NCBI GenBank assembly: GCA_021613335.1
Contig: JAJTWR010000287.1
Span: 863,501-927,500, forward strand
DNA: 64,000 nt
Origin: Whitmania pigra
Lineage: Eukaryota > Annelida > Clitellata > Hirudinida > Haemopidae
Direction of reading: 5' to 3'
In this document: piece after piece, positions 38,483 to 51,390 of the stretch
Layout: each line of letters begins with the position of its first letter
How positions within the stretch are numbered: position 1 is the first letter of the stretch
Position numbers and translations under genes: made by a program
The notes under the pieces: model-generated
The model's database searches: none
What the model saw: only the letters and a program-made list of their open reading frames with translations
Told to the model about the DNA's origin: nothing

Positions 38483-38569
38483 CTGTCGGCGGTAAAAATT
38501 GTTACATTCAAATTATGCTTTTTTAAAAAATATTTTTTTTATAATTTATTGCATCGAATTATTAGTTAT

Positions 38570-38782
38570 ATATTTATTATTATTTAATTAATAATTATTT
38601 ATCATTAATTAATAATTAGTTATCATTAATTAATAATTATTTATCATTAATTAATATTTTAATATTATTTATTATTAATTATTTAATTAATTTTTTAATA
38701 TTAATTAATAATTATTTATTATTAATTATTTAATTAATTTTTTAATATTAATTAATAATTATTTATTATTAATTATTTGGTT
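38570..38782. repeat. AT-only tandem repeat (TTAATTAATAATTATTTA units)
   Basis: Over 200 bases built from TAATTAATAATTATTTATCA and a longer unit that includes AATTAATTTTTTAATA. It contains almost no G or C and many short palindromes. Confidence 0.85.
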
Positions 38783-38979
38783 AGAAATTTTAATTAAAAA
38801 AAAACATAGCTTCGATCGAACAATGGTCTCTTGCTGATTAGGACGCTAAAAAAATCTTAAAAATCTTTTCCTGCGCTGATTGTTCCGAATCACGAAATCT
38901 TTAATCACGGAAGGAATTTGAATGTTTTTGTTTCTCTTTCATCAGACTTCCTGTGGCTTTCATCATTGCTTCCAAAATT

Positions 38980-39135
38980 AATGAGCAGCAACCACGAGCA
39001 TCCGAAACCATAATAGTCATCCACAATAACTACGGACATTGCTGGTAGCCATAAGCATCCATAGCAACCATGATTATCCACTGTAACCATAAGCGTCTAT
39101 AGCAACCGCAATCATTCACATTAACCGTGGGTATC
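38980..39135. repeat. Degenerate minisatellite (CCATAAGCATCCATAGCAAC type)
   Basis: The motif CATAAGCATCCATAGCAACC is repeated with much divergence and a period near 18-20 bases. An open frame on the minus strand follows from the repeats. Confidence 0.5.
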
Positions 39136-39532
39136 CATAATAAATACAAACATTCACAACAACAGCAGCAGCATAAACAACAGTCCAAAGCATCCACAGT
39201 AACATCCAAAAAAACTATTACAACGTTCTGTCAACGAGAACTCAAATAAGTTGTTCTCTCGAAAATGGGGCATGAAATTGTAGGCGTGTATGTCATTACG
39301 CTGCCATTATTTCTTGTTCCGCCAATCAAACCTCAATATTATCCGACCCCGCGTGATCAATACAGGTTAATGCATCATGCTTTGCCGGGGCCTTCGAGCT
39401 ATTGAAAGTTCGTGAGCAGGTAGACCCAGGGTTAAGGATTAGATTTGTTGGAATTGAAGTATAATACAAATTTATTAAAGTTAATGAGCTTTTTGAGGTC
39501 AAAACCAAACACTACCATTGGGCTGTTATTAT

Positions 39533-39680
39533 AGCTCATTTATATAGCGCCACATGCATGTAACGTCAAAAGCGCTTTTTATTAGCCCTTTATGCAACGT
39601 TCCTTCCCAGGGTTGTTTGCGGCAGTATGGACAGGGTTGATTACCGCAGCATGCAACCCACTGAGCTAACTTGCACGCCA
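39533..39680 (-). repeat. tRNA-derived SINE (family A), diverged copy
   Basis: It shares the tail CTCATTTATATAGCGCCAC, the body CGTTCCTTCCCAGGG and the head AACCCACTGAGCTAACTTGC with the family at 5532-5719. The B box is eroded (GGTTGATTACCG). Confidence 0.65.
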
Positions 39681-41030
39681 ACCCAACTCGCGCCACCATC
39701 AATAAATTGATACAAAAATTTAATTACGAAAAAATAAAGAGATTTCATGACAAAAATCATCGAACGACTTCCTATTCATTTACAGAATGAATTGCAACGC
39801 ACCGGACGCCAATGCATTCGCGTGTCTTTTGTCGAAGAGGAACGAAAAACACGGGTAAGTGGAAATCGAAAGCAAGGTGCGTAACAGCTTCACAAGAGCA
39901 GCGCGATGCTGGAGAACAGCCATTTCGAAGATTTACAGAGCAAGCTGGAGTGGATTTGTTTTTCTTCGCCAACATCAACTGCTGATGTACGAATTGGAGT
40001 TTATTGTGACCGACTTAATTGGGTTGTTTGCCGTAAACAAGATGGCACACGGCAGGATGAAAAGAGGCGCAATAGATTACGATGAATTTATTATTAGCAC
40101 TAGTACGACAATAAAAAATAATAATTGCGATTTAAATCAACATTCGAAATATTTATTTATATAATATAACCTATTGAATAGTAGTTATTATTACTATAGT
40201 TAAATAACTCTCAGGTGTAACTTGGCACAAATAATTTATTAAAAATGTACTTCTTAAGTTAAGTTAAAAATGTACTTTTGAACCGAATAACGAAATCAGA
40301 ACAAATCTCACGAGGCATTCACTATCACCTCCAGGGAACGAAAGGCTTTGAAAACTTCAGAAAGAGGAAAGAACGAAGGGTAAAGGAGAAATGAATTATT
40401 AAAAATAAAATTACTAAAAGTTACTAAATAAAACTAAAGGTATGACACTTAAGACATCGTTATGTACGTCTATGGGCGAAAACTGAATTGGCCTTGAGCA
40501 GATAAAATTTATTTATTTATTCATCAAATGTTTATTTCGTAATGAAATTTTGAGAAATAAAGAGTTTTTCATAACTGATTATAAATTAAATTTGTAAATA
40601 ATAAAATGAGAATTTAGTTTCTTGATTTCTGTTAAATGCCTGACGTCTGCATCAGATGAAGAAAATGTCAACAGCAGGTGCTTTTAATCTCTTAGAGCCA
40701 TTCATTGTTTTTGGAAATGAAAATTATTATTATTTATAAATAGAATAATTTAAATAATGAAATTATTTTTTCATAATTTAAATAATGAAATTATTATTCT
40801 TTCATTGAAAAAATAAAATTTGTGAAAATTTTACTAGCGAAACTGAAGAATTGAGTCAAATTGTAAATTCGTTTGAGCACCACAACGGAAAACTTAGAAG
40901 TTGTTTTAATTGTTTTCTGTTCTTTTTTATTGTTTATTTTTTATATGTTCGTCATCACATTCTCTCATGCAAAAGGCAACCTTTTACCAATATTGGACAA
41001 TATCCAAACAACTGAGTACAACTTTCTGAA

Positions 41031-41140
41031 CTGTTACTATTTATACCATACAAACTGTTACTATTTATACCATACAAACTGTTACTATTTATACCATACA
41101 AACTGTTACTATTTATACCATACAAACTGTTACTATTTAT
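41031..41140 (+). repeat. 24-base tandem repeat, about 4.6 copies
   Basis: The unit TGTTACTATTTATACCATAC plus AAAC is repeated almost perfectly. Because 24 is divisible by 3 the array stays open as an eight-residue peptide repeat, which looks incidental. The array is interrupted at 41141 and resumes at about 41550. Confidence 0.9.
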
Positions 41141-41551
41141 CAGTGATGGGTAGTTGCTAACTATAAGTAGTTAACTACTAGTTAATAACTACTTTAAAGT
41201 AGTTAGGAAGTACTTAATAAACTACAAATAGTTAACTACTTTTTAACTACTTTTAAAAAAATTTAAAATAAAATGAAGAAAAATAATTTTTTCCCAATTT
41301 CACAATTTGGTACATCACTTTATAAGCATAGTTTCTTCTGTTTTGATTGATTTGGACAATCAAATTTTGTTGAAAATGTTACACTATTGCAAATAAATAT
41401 GCTAATAATTATGTCTTGTTCAATTGTCCAGAAAATTAATTTTATCAAATGTCAACGGAAAAGTAAACTACTATGCAGGTAGTTAAGGAGTAGCTACTAA
41501 CTACTTATTTAAAAAGTAGTTAAAAATAGTTACTAAATACTTTTTAAGTTA
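41141..41551 (+). mobile_element. Candidate hAT-like MITE inserted in the 24-base array
   Basis: The segment starts with CAGTGATGGGTAGTTGCTAA, like many hAT ends, and interrupts the tandem array. The 8-base sequence CTATTTAT flanks it on both sides (41133-41140 and 41552-41559), as expected of a hAT target duplication. Both sub-terminal regions are rich in TAGTTAACTA-type palindromes. The right terminus does not mirror CAGTG, so it may be decayed. No transposase frame is present. Confidence 0.5.
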
Positions 41552-44500
41552 CTATTTATACCATACAAACTACCATATTTCTGTGACTTCACTGGCACGA
41601 TTTCAAAAGTAATTTAAGAAAACAACAAAATTTAACAAAATAATAATATCGTTTGTTAAATAATAAAATCGCGACATGATTTGACTGATGACATCCAAAA
41701 CACTCTTCGGAAAGCGTCGGTAGTGACGTGGAATTATAAATGAAGTTTGTCCAAAAATTCTTTCAAATTTTGAAAAACCACGTGCCGTTCGTTGACTACC
41801 CTAGAATCCCTCGAGAAAACGTTTTTATGTTCCCGCAACGTTTCCTTGCAAATTCACTTCGACTCTTCGCCATTTTTTTTTGTGTCGTAAAGATCAAACA
41901 CTCCTCCAAAATTAAACCTCTTCGTCAATTCCAGAGAGAGAGAGAGAGGGAGGGAGAGAATTTAAATAAAATATTTGGATGAAATTAGAAAAAAAAAAGT
42001 TTTTTTGAGATAATTGTCGAAACTTCATGCGACTGTACGACCACGTCGGAGATAAAAGAGCTGATGTATGCTTCAATTTTCCTTTTCAGAGAACAATAAA
42101 GAAACTTAAATTGCTTCTTTACATCTTCCTCGAGAAATTGATTTGGCTTATTATACAACTTAAATTCATAAACTGTCTGTGACAATAAAAGAATTATTCA
42201 ATAATAATGAAATTGTAATTTTATTGTAACTGAAATTTCTTCAAATCAAGATCTTAAATATTTTGCCAGATCTTTAAATAACTTTTTATCCATCAATAAA
42301 AAATCAAAAGTCTCATTTCCTCAGCAAATTTTCGGCCTTAAATTAGCACAGTCGTGCTGTGCAATCATTGATCCAGGGCGATGGTGAGTCTTAAATTCTG
42401 GCGATGAGAAAATTTTCCAAATATTTTTTTTTGTTTGGAAAAATAAGTTTATGGTACTGGAAGGTGTTACGAGACATTACGATGTTGGCCGTCACGGACC
42501 AGTGAATCGACGCTGACTGATGATGAGCGCGACGATCCAAGTTTGCTCTGTGGTTGCTATGGCAATCAATAAGTTGTTTTTAGTGCTATGGCGGGTTTAA
42601 TTAGCACATCTATGGATAATAATATGGTAAAAGATAACAATATGTTGATAATATTTGCATTGATAAATAAGCAATAACAATCTATTGTAAAACATTGTTA
42701 GTGTTATTAACAAGAGTGCACATGCAAATTATAATTCAATGCTTTTATTGTTGCGTTTTTAAGGCATCAATATAATATGTACGGCAATATAATTTAATTA
42801 CTTCTTATTTAACTCCCCAAAATGAATTTAATTAAAATATATAATTATCCAACTATTCCACAATTAAATTAACCATTATATAAATTCCTCCAACATCCCG
42901 TTTTCCATCCATCCATTCATCACATCAAGTGCAACATCCAATTTCTCTCCGTCAAACATCTGAGATAATTATTGATCTTCCAGAGGATAAAATCTTCCAC
43001 AGGTGAATCTCCAGATGCCATCTCCGTTCCTGACGTTATGTTGTGTGCACAAGGAAGCAAGATTATTTGCTGAATTACTAAAGATATTTTAGTAAAAACA
43101 CTTATTTGCCGAATATTATCAGGATTTAAAGATTTTTGGCAAATTTGTAGAGTACTAAATTAATTAGTAACTTTATTCTTTACGAACTCAAATTAAAAAC
43201 AAAGACAAAGTTAGGAAAACAACTAAAGCATTTCCTTCCTTATTATTGCATAATAGAATATTTCTTTAAAGCACCAAACGTGGCGGTGACCAAACATTTT
43301 CAGACCACGCCCACCGTAATAAACAAGAATGCACTCTCGGCGGCCACATCGCCTTTAAGCCTCCGGCAAAACCAGGGTCGATGCCAACCTCTCAAATACC
43401 AAGCTGTTGCTTTTCCTGACGATAAAACATGACTTTCAGAAGCTCTCTCACTCACCGATGAACGTAGAAAACAGCAAAAAATACAAAGACAATAAACACT
43501 GTGCGCCCCAACTGCGTGCGTGTCCGTTCAATCAGGGCTCCACTTGATTGGCCACGCCTACTGCTGAAGACTCCCTCGACGGTAGCGTGCAAGTGACTCA
43601 ATTAGTCCCATCTTGAGACTCCAGTAGATGGCCAAGGCTCTCAATTCTGGAGTCTATAAGTAGATCCGTAATTGGGACAATCTAATTAGGTCACGGAAGC
43701 TTAAACTCTCGATCGAGAAAAATCGCTTATTTGATAAATTTCGTCCTCAGCCATTTCCAGAACTTCACGTAATCTGAGCAGACGTTCAATGCAGTTGAAA
43801 AAATGCGCGGGAAATTAAGAGGAAATAGAACGTGGTGGTGAATAATACAATTCATTTGCATTCTGGAGCTCTACGCATTGATCTAATTTGGTGATTTTTG
43901 CGGTCGATATGGTGTAATAATTGCAGCACTAAGATGACCATGACGACGATGATATTAGAAAGTTGTTTATGATGGTAGTATTTGAATAGCAGATCGTAAT
44001 GATGATGATGATGATGACGATGATGATGATGACGATGACGACGATGATGAATATAATCTTTCATTTCGATGATTTGTTTTGCTGCTTCTATTGTTGTTGT
44101 TGTTGTTGTTTGTTTTCTTGAGTTTAATTCCAACTCACGTCACACGAAGACATCCTCCATCAATTTTGTCGTGACAAGGAATGAAATAGAAACTTAATCC
44201 ATCGAACCACTCGCCTCCAACAATCAATAATCGAATAGACTGGACTTATTAATAAAATAATGATAATGATGATTATGATCAAGGAGAGGTAGTCATGGCA
44301 ACCGTCTCTGACGAAAATCCAATAAACACCTTTCTAAAAAGATCGTATCTAAATATTTGTCGGTCAATAATAGCAATTTGCTTTTAAATTTAGTTCTCTA
44401 AAAATGGCTGAATAGAAGCATCATGGCAGCTGCTCAGGTAAGGAGAGGAAATGGAAATTAGGGTTTAATGGACGACCTAATGGGTTTTTTAGTGTACCTG

Positions 44501-44562
44501 TTCGGTTCTGCGCTACAATTTAACAATTGGGCTTTCAAAGGTTGCCAAATAGCCTTTCAACG

Positions 44563-44811
<249 letters not shown>

Positions 44812-46085
44812 AGCAACGATAGAGATAAAACGAGGAATATTTCAGGGAGATTCATTATCACCTTTATTGTTCTGCATATCATTGATTCCACTATCTAATT
44901 TAATTAACAGGACTGGATTGGGCTATAGAATTTATAAGGAACAGATTAGTCACTTATTCTACATGGATAATTTGAAATTATTTACATCTGAACATGAGGA
45001 TATGCAAAAAGTTATAAGAGTTGTGGAAATATTCAGCAAAGACATCTGTATGGAATTCGGAATAGAAAAACGTGCAACTATTGAAATAAAACATGGACAA
45101 CCCACTGGCACAAAAGGCATTGAACTTATGGAAGGGGGAAAAGAAGAAATTAAATTCCTCGAGACACAGGAGATGTATAAATATCTTGGGATGGAGGAAA
45201 GGGATGGATTAAATAATAAATTGATGAAAGAAAAGATGAAAAAGGAATATTTTAGTCGAATAAAAAAAATCCTTAAAACTCAACTTAGTGCTAAAAATAA
45301 GATAACAGCAATCAATAGTTTGGCACTACCGGTTTTCATATATGGGTTTGGAATAATTCCTTGGCTAAAATCAGAAATAGAAAAATGTGATAGAAAAACT
45401 AGAAAAATACTAACTATGAATGGAATACATCACCCAAGAGCAGATGTTGACAGAATGTATGTGAAAAGGAGTAATGGGTGTAGAGGCATAATTGAACTGT
45501 TATCAGCATATCAACAAACTATCTTCAATCTAGGAGAATATATTGCAAAACAGATGGAAGATTGATACAATTGATGAGAACGTGGGATGAATCCAGAAGA
45601 AAATTTTCTCTGCAGAAGAAAGCATGTAAAATTAAATTGAAATATAAACTGAATGATACAAAAGGAATACAAATAGGACAGGATTTAAAAAAAGCCATGG
45701 AAACAGAAAAATTAGAAAGAATTATTAAAGATTACCTGAATTGTATCCCTGGCAACCCATCGCCCATTGAAACTCAGAAAATCGCTCTGTGCGGGACAGC
45801 ACACATCTTAAGAAAAGTCCTTGACTGAGACTAATCTAATTTTTGTTGAATAGCCTTTTTGTACATGATTGCGTGTACAGTTGCTTTGGTTGTTATATTT
45901 GCCTTATGTTCGTTTATATTGGACTACGACACTAGAATTGTTGCCTTGCTTGAGTTAACTTTTGTTTGAATTTTGATTTTCCATGTATATTGTTATGACT
46001 GCCTATGATCCCTTGTTGGGATCTGGAGTCATTGTTTTCCGACAGAAGGCCGTAATTGTAAATAAACGATAATAATAATAATAAT
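44812..46085 (+). mobile_element. 5'-truncated LINE with broken reverse transcriptase (R4/Dong-like)
   Basis: From 44817 an open frame encodes the middle and end of a non-LTR retrotransposon reverse transcriptase: IKRGIFQGDSLSPLLF, then HLFYMDNLKLF (the catalytic YMDD reads YMDN), then the thumb region and HHPRADVDRMYVKRS. The frame ends at 45565 and continues in another frame at 45562-45828, so there is a frameshift. A 3' UTR follows (CCTTGTTGGGATCTGGAGTC, CCGACAGAAGGCCGTAATTG) and the element ends in (AAT)n near 46085. The 5' half of the gene is absent. The YMDDLKL-type motif resembles R2/R4-class elements. The copy is inactive. Confidence 0.85.
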
Positions 46086-46853
46086 CTAGAGCTTAATTAC
46101 TATTTTTATAGCTTTGTAATTTGTGCTGTAAATGTTTCCTTTCAGGCGATCACAGTATATGGACAACTTCAATTTAATATTAAGTAATTAACAGAAGATA
46201 TATTCGAGGTTATCTTATTTTACATTAAAATTGCTGAAATGATTAAATTCATTCTATAAAAACCAATGAAAAGAAAAAAATTTGCTTTTCGAACTAAGTG
46301 AATGCTTGACATAGAAGATAAAAGTTGAAAGCTTTTCGCTTTTTCAATTTCTGCTCACAGTGGTGGTATTGTTAATCAGTAGAGACGAGTCGAACAAAAG
46401 AGCAGAGAAGCAAAACCTTTCCAGCTGGAAAACCTCCCTGCACTCCTGCACTCCTAATGTTCGTCACAGGGAGCGTGACGTCACGATTCTACTTGGAAAC
46501 ATTTTTGATTAAATCTGCCGTCACGCGAACGACGTTCGTGTCGACAGTTCATTGCATTTTCAGTCATCTCCGGAATGCTTCTGGATGCAGTCACTTCTGC
46601 TCTCTCTCTCCAGTGCATTGGGAGCGGCGACCCAAGAAATCTTGTTTTTTTGAAAGTCTTCATTTTTTGAGTCAAGGTGAATTGGAAATAAATTGATTGC
46701 GAATTCGATGGAATCACTACCAGCAAACAGTTTCATCCATCAACGACGCACTGGATCTAATACTTAGAAGAACGGTGATTTCTGGAGACGCAATCGTACG
46801 ATCGTCTTAGTCATCAAATTAACACTCCGCGTGCAGAGGAAAAAAATACTGAC

Positions 46854-47668
46854 TTCTTTCAGAGAAATGTTGTCTGGATTCGTGGACATCAATTCCCGTA
46901 CAAACTTGGCGCCGTTGTGGACTTTTGTCGTCTCGACCTCGTCACTGTCTGTATCTTGATGTTTGAAGTTGTGCACGTACAAGTAGTCACCGAGGTTGTT
47001 GTTGTTGTCGATGTCTTCTTGCTCTTCTAAGTCGTCCAAAAGTTTTTTCTGAGTTTAAATTAAAGTGCGTAGATTTGAAAAAGAAATAGTGAACTCAGAA
47101 GTAAAGATGGATTAAATTTAAATGAAAGATTTATTTTTGAAAGCGTGCTGGAAAGAATTTATATATTTGAAACCCGTTGATTATTAATTTGCCAAATTAA
47201 AAAAACACCCAAATTTGAATTAATTGCTAATGAATAATTAAAATTGGAATTAAATCAAACGACATGTTATGCATCACTAACTTGTGTTAACTTTTGTTAA
47301 AAATTTAAAATAGTCACCGTCAAGTTGCTAAGTCGTTCCAGTTTCTTCTCCATCTTGAGTCTGTTTCTAATGGCAACCCTGCTGGCACTGTTGGCATTAC
47401 CGTCGTCGGAGTTTGAGGACATGCAGTTGCTCCTCAGGACTTTCTTTGAATTCAGACATTTCGTCATGCTGCCCAGAAACTCCACGATCAATGACATCTT
47501 CTTCTTCGGGCAGATTCGAAAAGACCTTCTTAGGTACAATAATATTAATAATTACTATTAATATATTACTACGTTTCTTAGATCTTAATTTTTTGTTTGT
47601 AGGTGACTGCCATCGTTGTGCGAGTGATGCACCTTTCTTCCCTTCCTTTTCCGATGAGATTGCGCCAT
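46854..47668 (-). CDS. Hypothetical multi-exon gene, charged product
   Basis: Three minus-strand segments are suggestive. One begins with ATG at 47668 in good context (MAQSHRKRKGRK, very basic). The second, 47528-47318, lies between acceptor CCTAAG and donor ACG|GTGACT. The third, 47048-46854, lies between acceptor ACTCAG and donor GAA|GTCAGT and codes for an acidic stretch (LLDDLEEQEDID, FKHQDTDSDEVE). Segments two and three join in phase through RNRLKMEKKLERLSNLT, a likely coiled helix. The join from the first segment is unresolved, and exons after 46854 were not found. No family is recognised. Confidence 0.35.
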
Positions 47669-47795
47669 GTCGCCGTCCCAAAGCCTTTTCAACCCTCAAC
47701 GTGGCTCGCCCGATGCACGTTCCTTGCACGAGCACTTAAAACACGGACATCACCTCAAAATGGAGTAGACGACACCGGTGGTGCCTAAATTTTTC

Positions 47796-47993
47796 ATGTC
47801 GATTTTAGGGAGAAACATAATTGATTTGAGCCATTTTGAGTTTTGCGAGACTCTTAAAAGCTACGTTCGGTTGGGGAAAACTGTCGAATCCCATGTGTTG
47901 TCAAAAGTTGATGCGAGAGTGAATGCTTATTATAAGAAAAAGAGGAAACACGTCGATGCTAATTCTTTTGAAGTCTTTTATCAAGAATGCTGA
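47796..47993 (+). CDS. Hypothetical 65-residue protein
   Basis: A plus-strand frame with ATG at 47796 and TGA at 47991-47993 (MSILGRNIIDL at the start, VNAYYKKKRKH later). Its composition is balanced and helix-like. It starts only 128 bases from the divergent ATG at 47668, a spacing typical of bidirectional promoters. It may instead be a first exon. No family is recognised. Confidence 0.3.
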   Translation: MSILGRNIIDLSHFEFCETLKSYVRLGKTVESHVLSKVDARVNAYYKKKRKHVDANSFEVFYQEC

Positions 47994-49261
47994 CGTTCCA
48001 ACTCAAGTGAAGACTCAGTTTTCTCTTCTTGTTCGTTCGAACTCGATAAATACAGGAGCCAAACATCAGATTAAAAATTAATTTGAATCCTTTAGCCTAC
48101 AAATCTTAATTGAATTATTCGTGCGATACAAATTAATGTTGTTGTTGATGTTGCTAAGCTACATGCACTGAATTGAAAGAAGCAATGGCGATTATCGCAT
48201 CGAAGGGGTTCGGGAATAAGGGTGGGGTGGTTGTGAAGGAGATGGGAATCCGTAATGAGAATCGCATTCAGCAGGCCAGTCAAGGCGACGATGGCCGGAT
48301 CCATGTACGCTTGTACACAAGAGGCGCACGCATGGCTCGTTCCTGAACTTTCCGGGATTGCGAAAACCGTGTATGACTTTTCTCGTTGTTTTTTGGATGG
48401 ATGATCTTGCTCGCTTCCTCACTCTCACCCACCTGTATCAAGATACAGAGACAAGAAGCTCGTACTATGCATGATGTACCTGAGAGTCATCCAGTCGCAT
48501 CGTGGTGTGCACTTTCGGTGTACGCTAAATTATTGAAGACCCGAGAACAACTTTGCTCTTAAATCTTTTCGTGCGTCTGTTGGGGCCAGCAAGGGTTTTG
48601 TTCGCGAATGCAAATGTTTTTACTGACTTCCCAGATTTTTTTCAACAAAACATTGCCTCGCGGAAGTGAGAGCAATTATAGTTAATTATATTGATTGGAT
48701 TTCAATTTATTGGCCAGAAAATAAAGAAACAGTGGACGGCGAGAAAACAAAAACAAATGGAGGTCAAATATATATATATTTAAATGGAAAATTGAATTAA
48801 AAGTTTAAAAAATACCGCGAAAAACTTTTTCCTAGATTCTTCTGAAATAAAACTCCCAGATTCGGATTTCAGGCCTAATAAAATCATTTTTAAGACCATA
48901 TTTCACAGCTTTTAGATATTAAATCAGATTTTTGATAATATCAGTAAATGCATAGCCTACAATATATAACATTTAAGCATCACGGAAAATGTTCTATAAA
49001 TCGTAAAATCGTAGAATGCATTAAATTTAAAGTCTTAAGCTGAAAGGAAAACATAGAAACGTAAATTTAAAAAAGCAACAAAGAAAAAATAGCTAGAAAT
49101 TATTTTAAGCATGAAATAGACTTTTTAAACTGTTGAATTAATGTCGATTTCAGACTTTATTTTGAAGCGTTTTAATGGCGAAAGGTAAGCTGGGAAAACT
49201 CAGCTCTATTCCGAACTTGAAAAATAAACAAATGCTGTAAATCAGGGACATGGGCATAGGA

Positions 49262-49310
49262 TCAGTCAAAGGCTTGCCTCCCTGGAAGAAAGTGAAATGA
49301 CGTCCCAGGT
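49262..49310 (+). repeat. Short copy of the dispersed repeat (GLPP-type 3' part)
   Basis: AAAGGCTTGCCTCCCTGGAA followed by GAAAGTGAAATGACG matches the 3' part of 31131-31278. The upstream part is not recognisable here. Confidence 0.35.
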
Positions 49311-49385
49311 GTAAATGAGTGCAGCGTTGTGGAGACTAATGTTTTGCGAATTTATTTATAGATTCATGATTGGTAACTTGTTAGT

Positions 49386-49640
49386 TTATCGGAACCTAAT
49401 TTCAAACTCAGCGAGAACCTGCCAAATAATAATTTGTTCCAAAGAGAAATCAATTGTGGGAAAGATTGACAGAACAGAAGAGCCATCGACAAACAGAAGT
49501 TTTCCGAAATCAATGTGGAGTGTTTCATTTATTCGATGCAGCTTTATTTCCTTTTTATGGGAAAATATATCTACCAAATTTGATGACAAAATAGTAGTTA
49601 CTATGTCACACAAGGACCTCAAGCAGCTACAACAAATTAT
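49386..49640 (-). CDS. Possible orphan exon, unidentified
   Basis: A minus-strand open frame (SNLVDIFSHKKEIKLHR, HIDFGKLLFVDGSSVL) precedes a possible donor (CAG|GTTCTC). Composition is protein-like, but no acceptor, partner exon or family was identified. Confidence 0.15.
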   Translation of the reverse strand: MICCSCLRSLCDIVTTILSSNLVDIFSHKKEIKLHRINETLHIDFGKLLFVDGSSVLSIFPTIDFSLEQIIIWQVLAEFEIRFR

Positions 49641-50229
49641 AATCTGGCAAAAATTGAATTTATGTTACTTTTAATCCATCCATAGAATATTTCATCTAGA
49701 CTTTGCCTAGCCAACATTTCTTCCTCAAAAAATAACCCTGAATGAAACGAGCCACAAAAGCTTTGGCGAGACAAATCCATGCTCCGGCCGACTTAAGCCT
49801 CTCCATTCCGCAAATGAAATGCAAACAAGATTGCAACAATAGAGTTCAATGGACAGAATCTGAAATATTACAGCTTAACTGCGTAAAATTCCAATGCTTT
49901 GCCATTCAAACCTGGCAGCCTACTGCACCATATATGTCATCAATTCCTCATAGTGCATATGATCTCTCTTTGCATGGATCGGCGAAAAATTCAGAATTCA
50001 GTTCGCAATCATTCAAATCGACCAAGCCAGCAAGGAATCAAATAAGAAATCTGTTCCCTTAAATTGCATGTATGAAAGTAGTTGGAACGGTGTATAGTCA
50101 AGAGTTTGAATATTCAACAAATATGCATTGAGAATAATTTGGACTTTAATGAATTCAAAATAAAATTATTCTGTCACTTAACGCAACAAACAAACAAAGT
50201 GCGACATCTGTCATGTAACTTCTGATTCT

Positions 50230-51390
50230 TCACTTCATTCCAAATCTCTGGGCTCTTTTCAGCTTAGCCTCCTGAAAAAAGATAAGAAACATGTTAATCT
50301 ATGTGATTGAGAAATTGATGATCACTTTAAAATATAACTAAAAATGTTTTTGCTATTATCTCTCCCAACTAGCCATTACATTAGAAGAATTGCTCAATTA
50401 ATGCATTCAAAACATTTTGGCAGGAAATAATGTATCACAGATAACATAATAGTAATTATGCAAACTGCACATTATATACTGAGCTTAATATTCACAAGCG
50501 GTTAAAAATACTTACATCAGTCGATTGAGGAACGACTTGACCAAAGCGTGCCTGCCTCTTGGATAGTGCAGACGACTCAGAAGAAGAGGCTGGCTGTTCC
50601 TTCACATCCCCAAACCTAGCAATCCTCTTCTTTACAACATCATCATCATTGACTGTCGAAGTGGCAGAAGTTGTTGTTGTAGTGGTAGTAATCAAGTTGA
50701 ACCTTTCGGCTCTTTTCTTCAAAATGTCATCACCCGAGGCTGCAACCGTTCCAGACTGAAACCTTGCAGCTCTTGCCAACTTCTTGTTTTCCTCACTGAC
50801 AACTCCAAATCTCTTCATCCTATCATTCAACTTCTGTTTATCCATACTCTGTTTTGTTGGGGGAGCCTCAATCTTTGTGAACTTTTGCTTCTTCTCTGGC
50901 GGCTCACAACATTCTATTGCTTCAGTCTCTTCGTTCAAGATTTCCTCTGAGAGTTTACCTTCGGTTACTTCGGCGGAGGCACCATTGGAATCATTTGGGG
51001 ATTTCCCAAGCAGTTCTTCTTCAATTGATTCTGGCACATCAGAGACAGTAGAGTCTGCATTTGGATCTGAAAGCAAAAGAATAAAGTTAATATGACTAAT
51101 CAGTGAAGTTGGCTGTTATTTTTCTTAAATGCTTTAACAAATTTATAGCTAAGCATTCCATAGCTATAACAAAAATGTTGGATGACGTTTAGTTAGTAAA
51201 AAGTTAATTAGCAACAAAATTCTTTAAACTTACTGAGAGATTGAAGTAGTCTTGATATAAGCTTGTTTTTGCTTCCTGCGACGCTAAAACCCTTTGCTTT
51301 GCACATTTTTTTAAGATCTACAAGTTTTAACATGTTTAGATCTACGGCAGAAAGATCGGGTTTACTTAATATTTCCGTGGTAATATCCAT
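50230..51390 (-). CDS. SARNP: SAP domain-containing ribonucleoprotein (three exons)
   Basis: Nuclear RNA/DNA-binding protein (human SARNP/CIP29, yeast Tho1), which associates with the TREX mRNA-export complex and DDX39B/UAP56. Exons in transcript order: 51390-51234, 51066-50516, 50271-50230. Phases agree and the product is 249 residues, close to the vertebrate length. The SAP domain is at residues ~17-50 (LKLVDLKKMCKAKGF, SKNKLISRLL). An acidic Ser-rich linker follows. The C-terminal half carries the family's repeated basic motifs: RMKRFG, RAARFQ, KKRAERFN, KKRIARFG, KRQARFG and finally KRAQRFGMK at the stop. The ATG at 51390 directly precedes the SAP domain. Its 5' end faces DNAH1. Confidence 0.93.

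Larger units (their letters stand above)
38500..44560. other. Repeat-rich spacer without supported genes
   Basis: Outside the repeats listed separately, no exon with both splice sites and a recognisable product was found. A short Met frame at 39787 ends in a perfect GTAAGT donor at 39855, but no partner exon is visible. GAT-type runs occur at about 43998-44050, and GTT runs at 44090-44110. Confidence 0.4.
46086..50229. other. Spacer between the LINE and SARNP
   Basis: Apart from the weak loci listed separately, this region has no supported gene. Frames at 48092-48428, 49315-49674 and 49742-50062 lack splice partners and similarity. Confidence 0.4.

Noticed and set aside
39787..39854. Possible first exon MNCNAPDANAF ending in a perfect GTAAGT donor
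   Set aside because: No downstream exon in the next 5 kb fits, and the stretch is only 68 bases.
41031..41160. Eight-residue peptide repeat (NCYYLYHT)
   Set aside because: It is the translation of a 24-base tandem repeat broken by a transposon-like insertion. There is no gene context.
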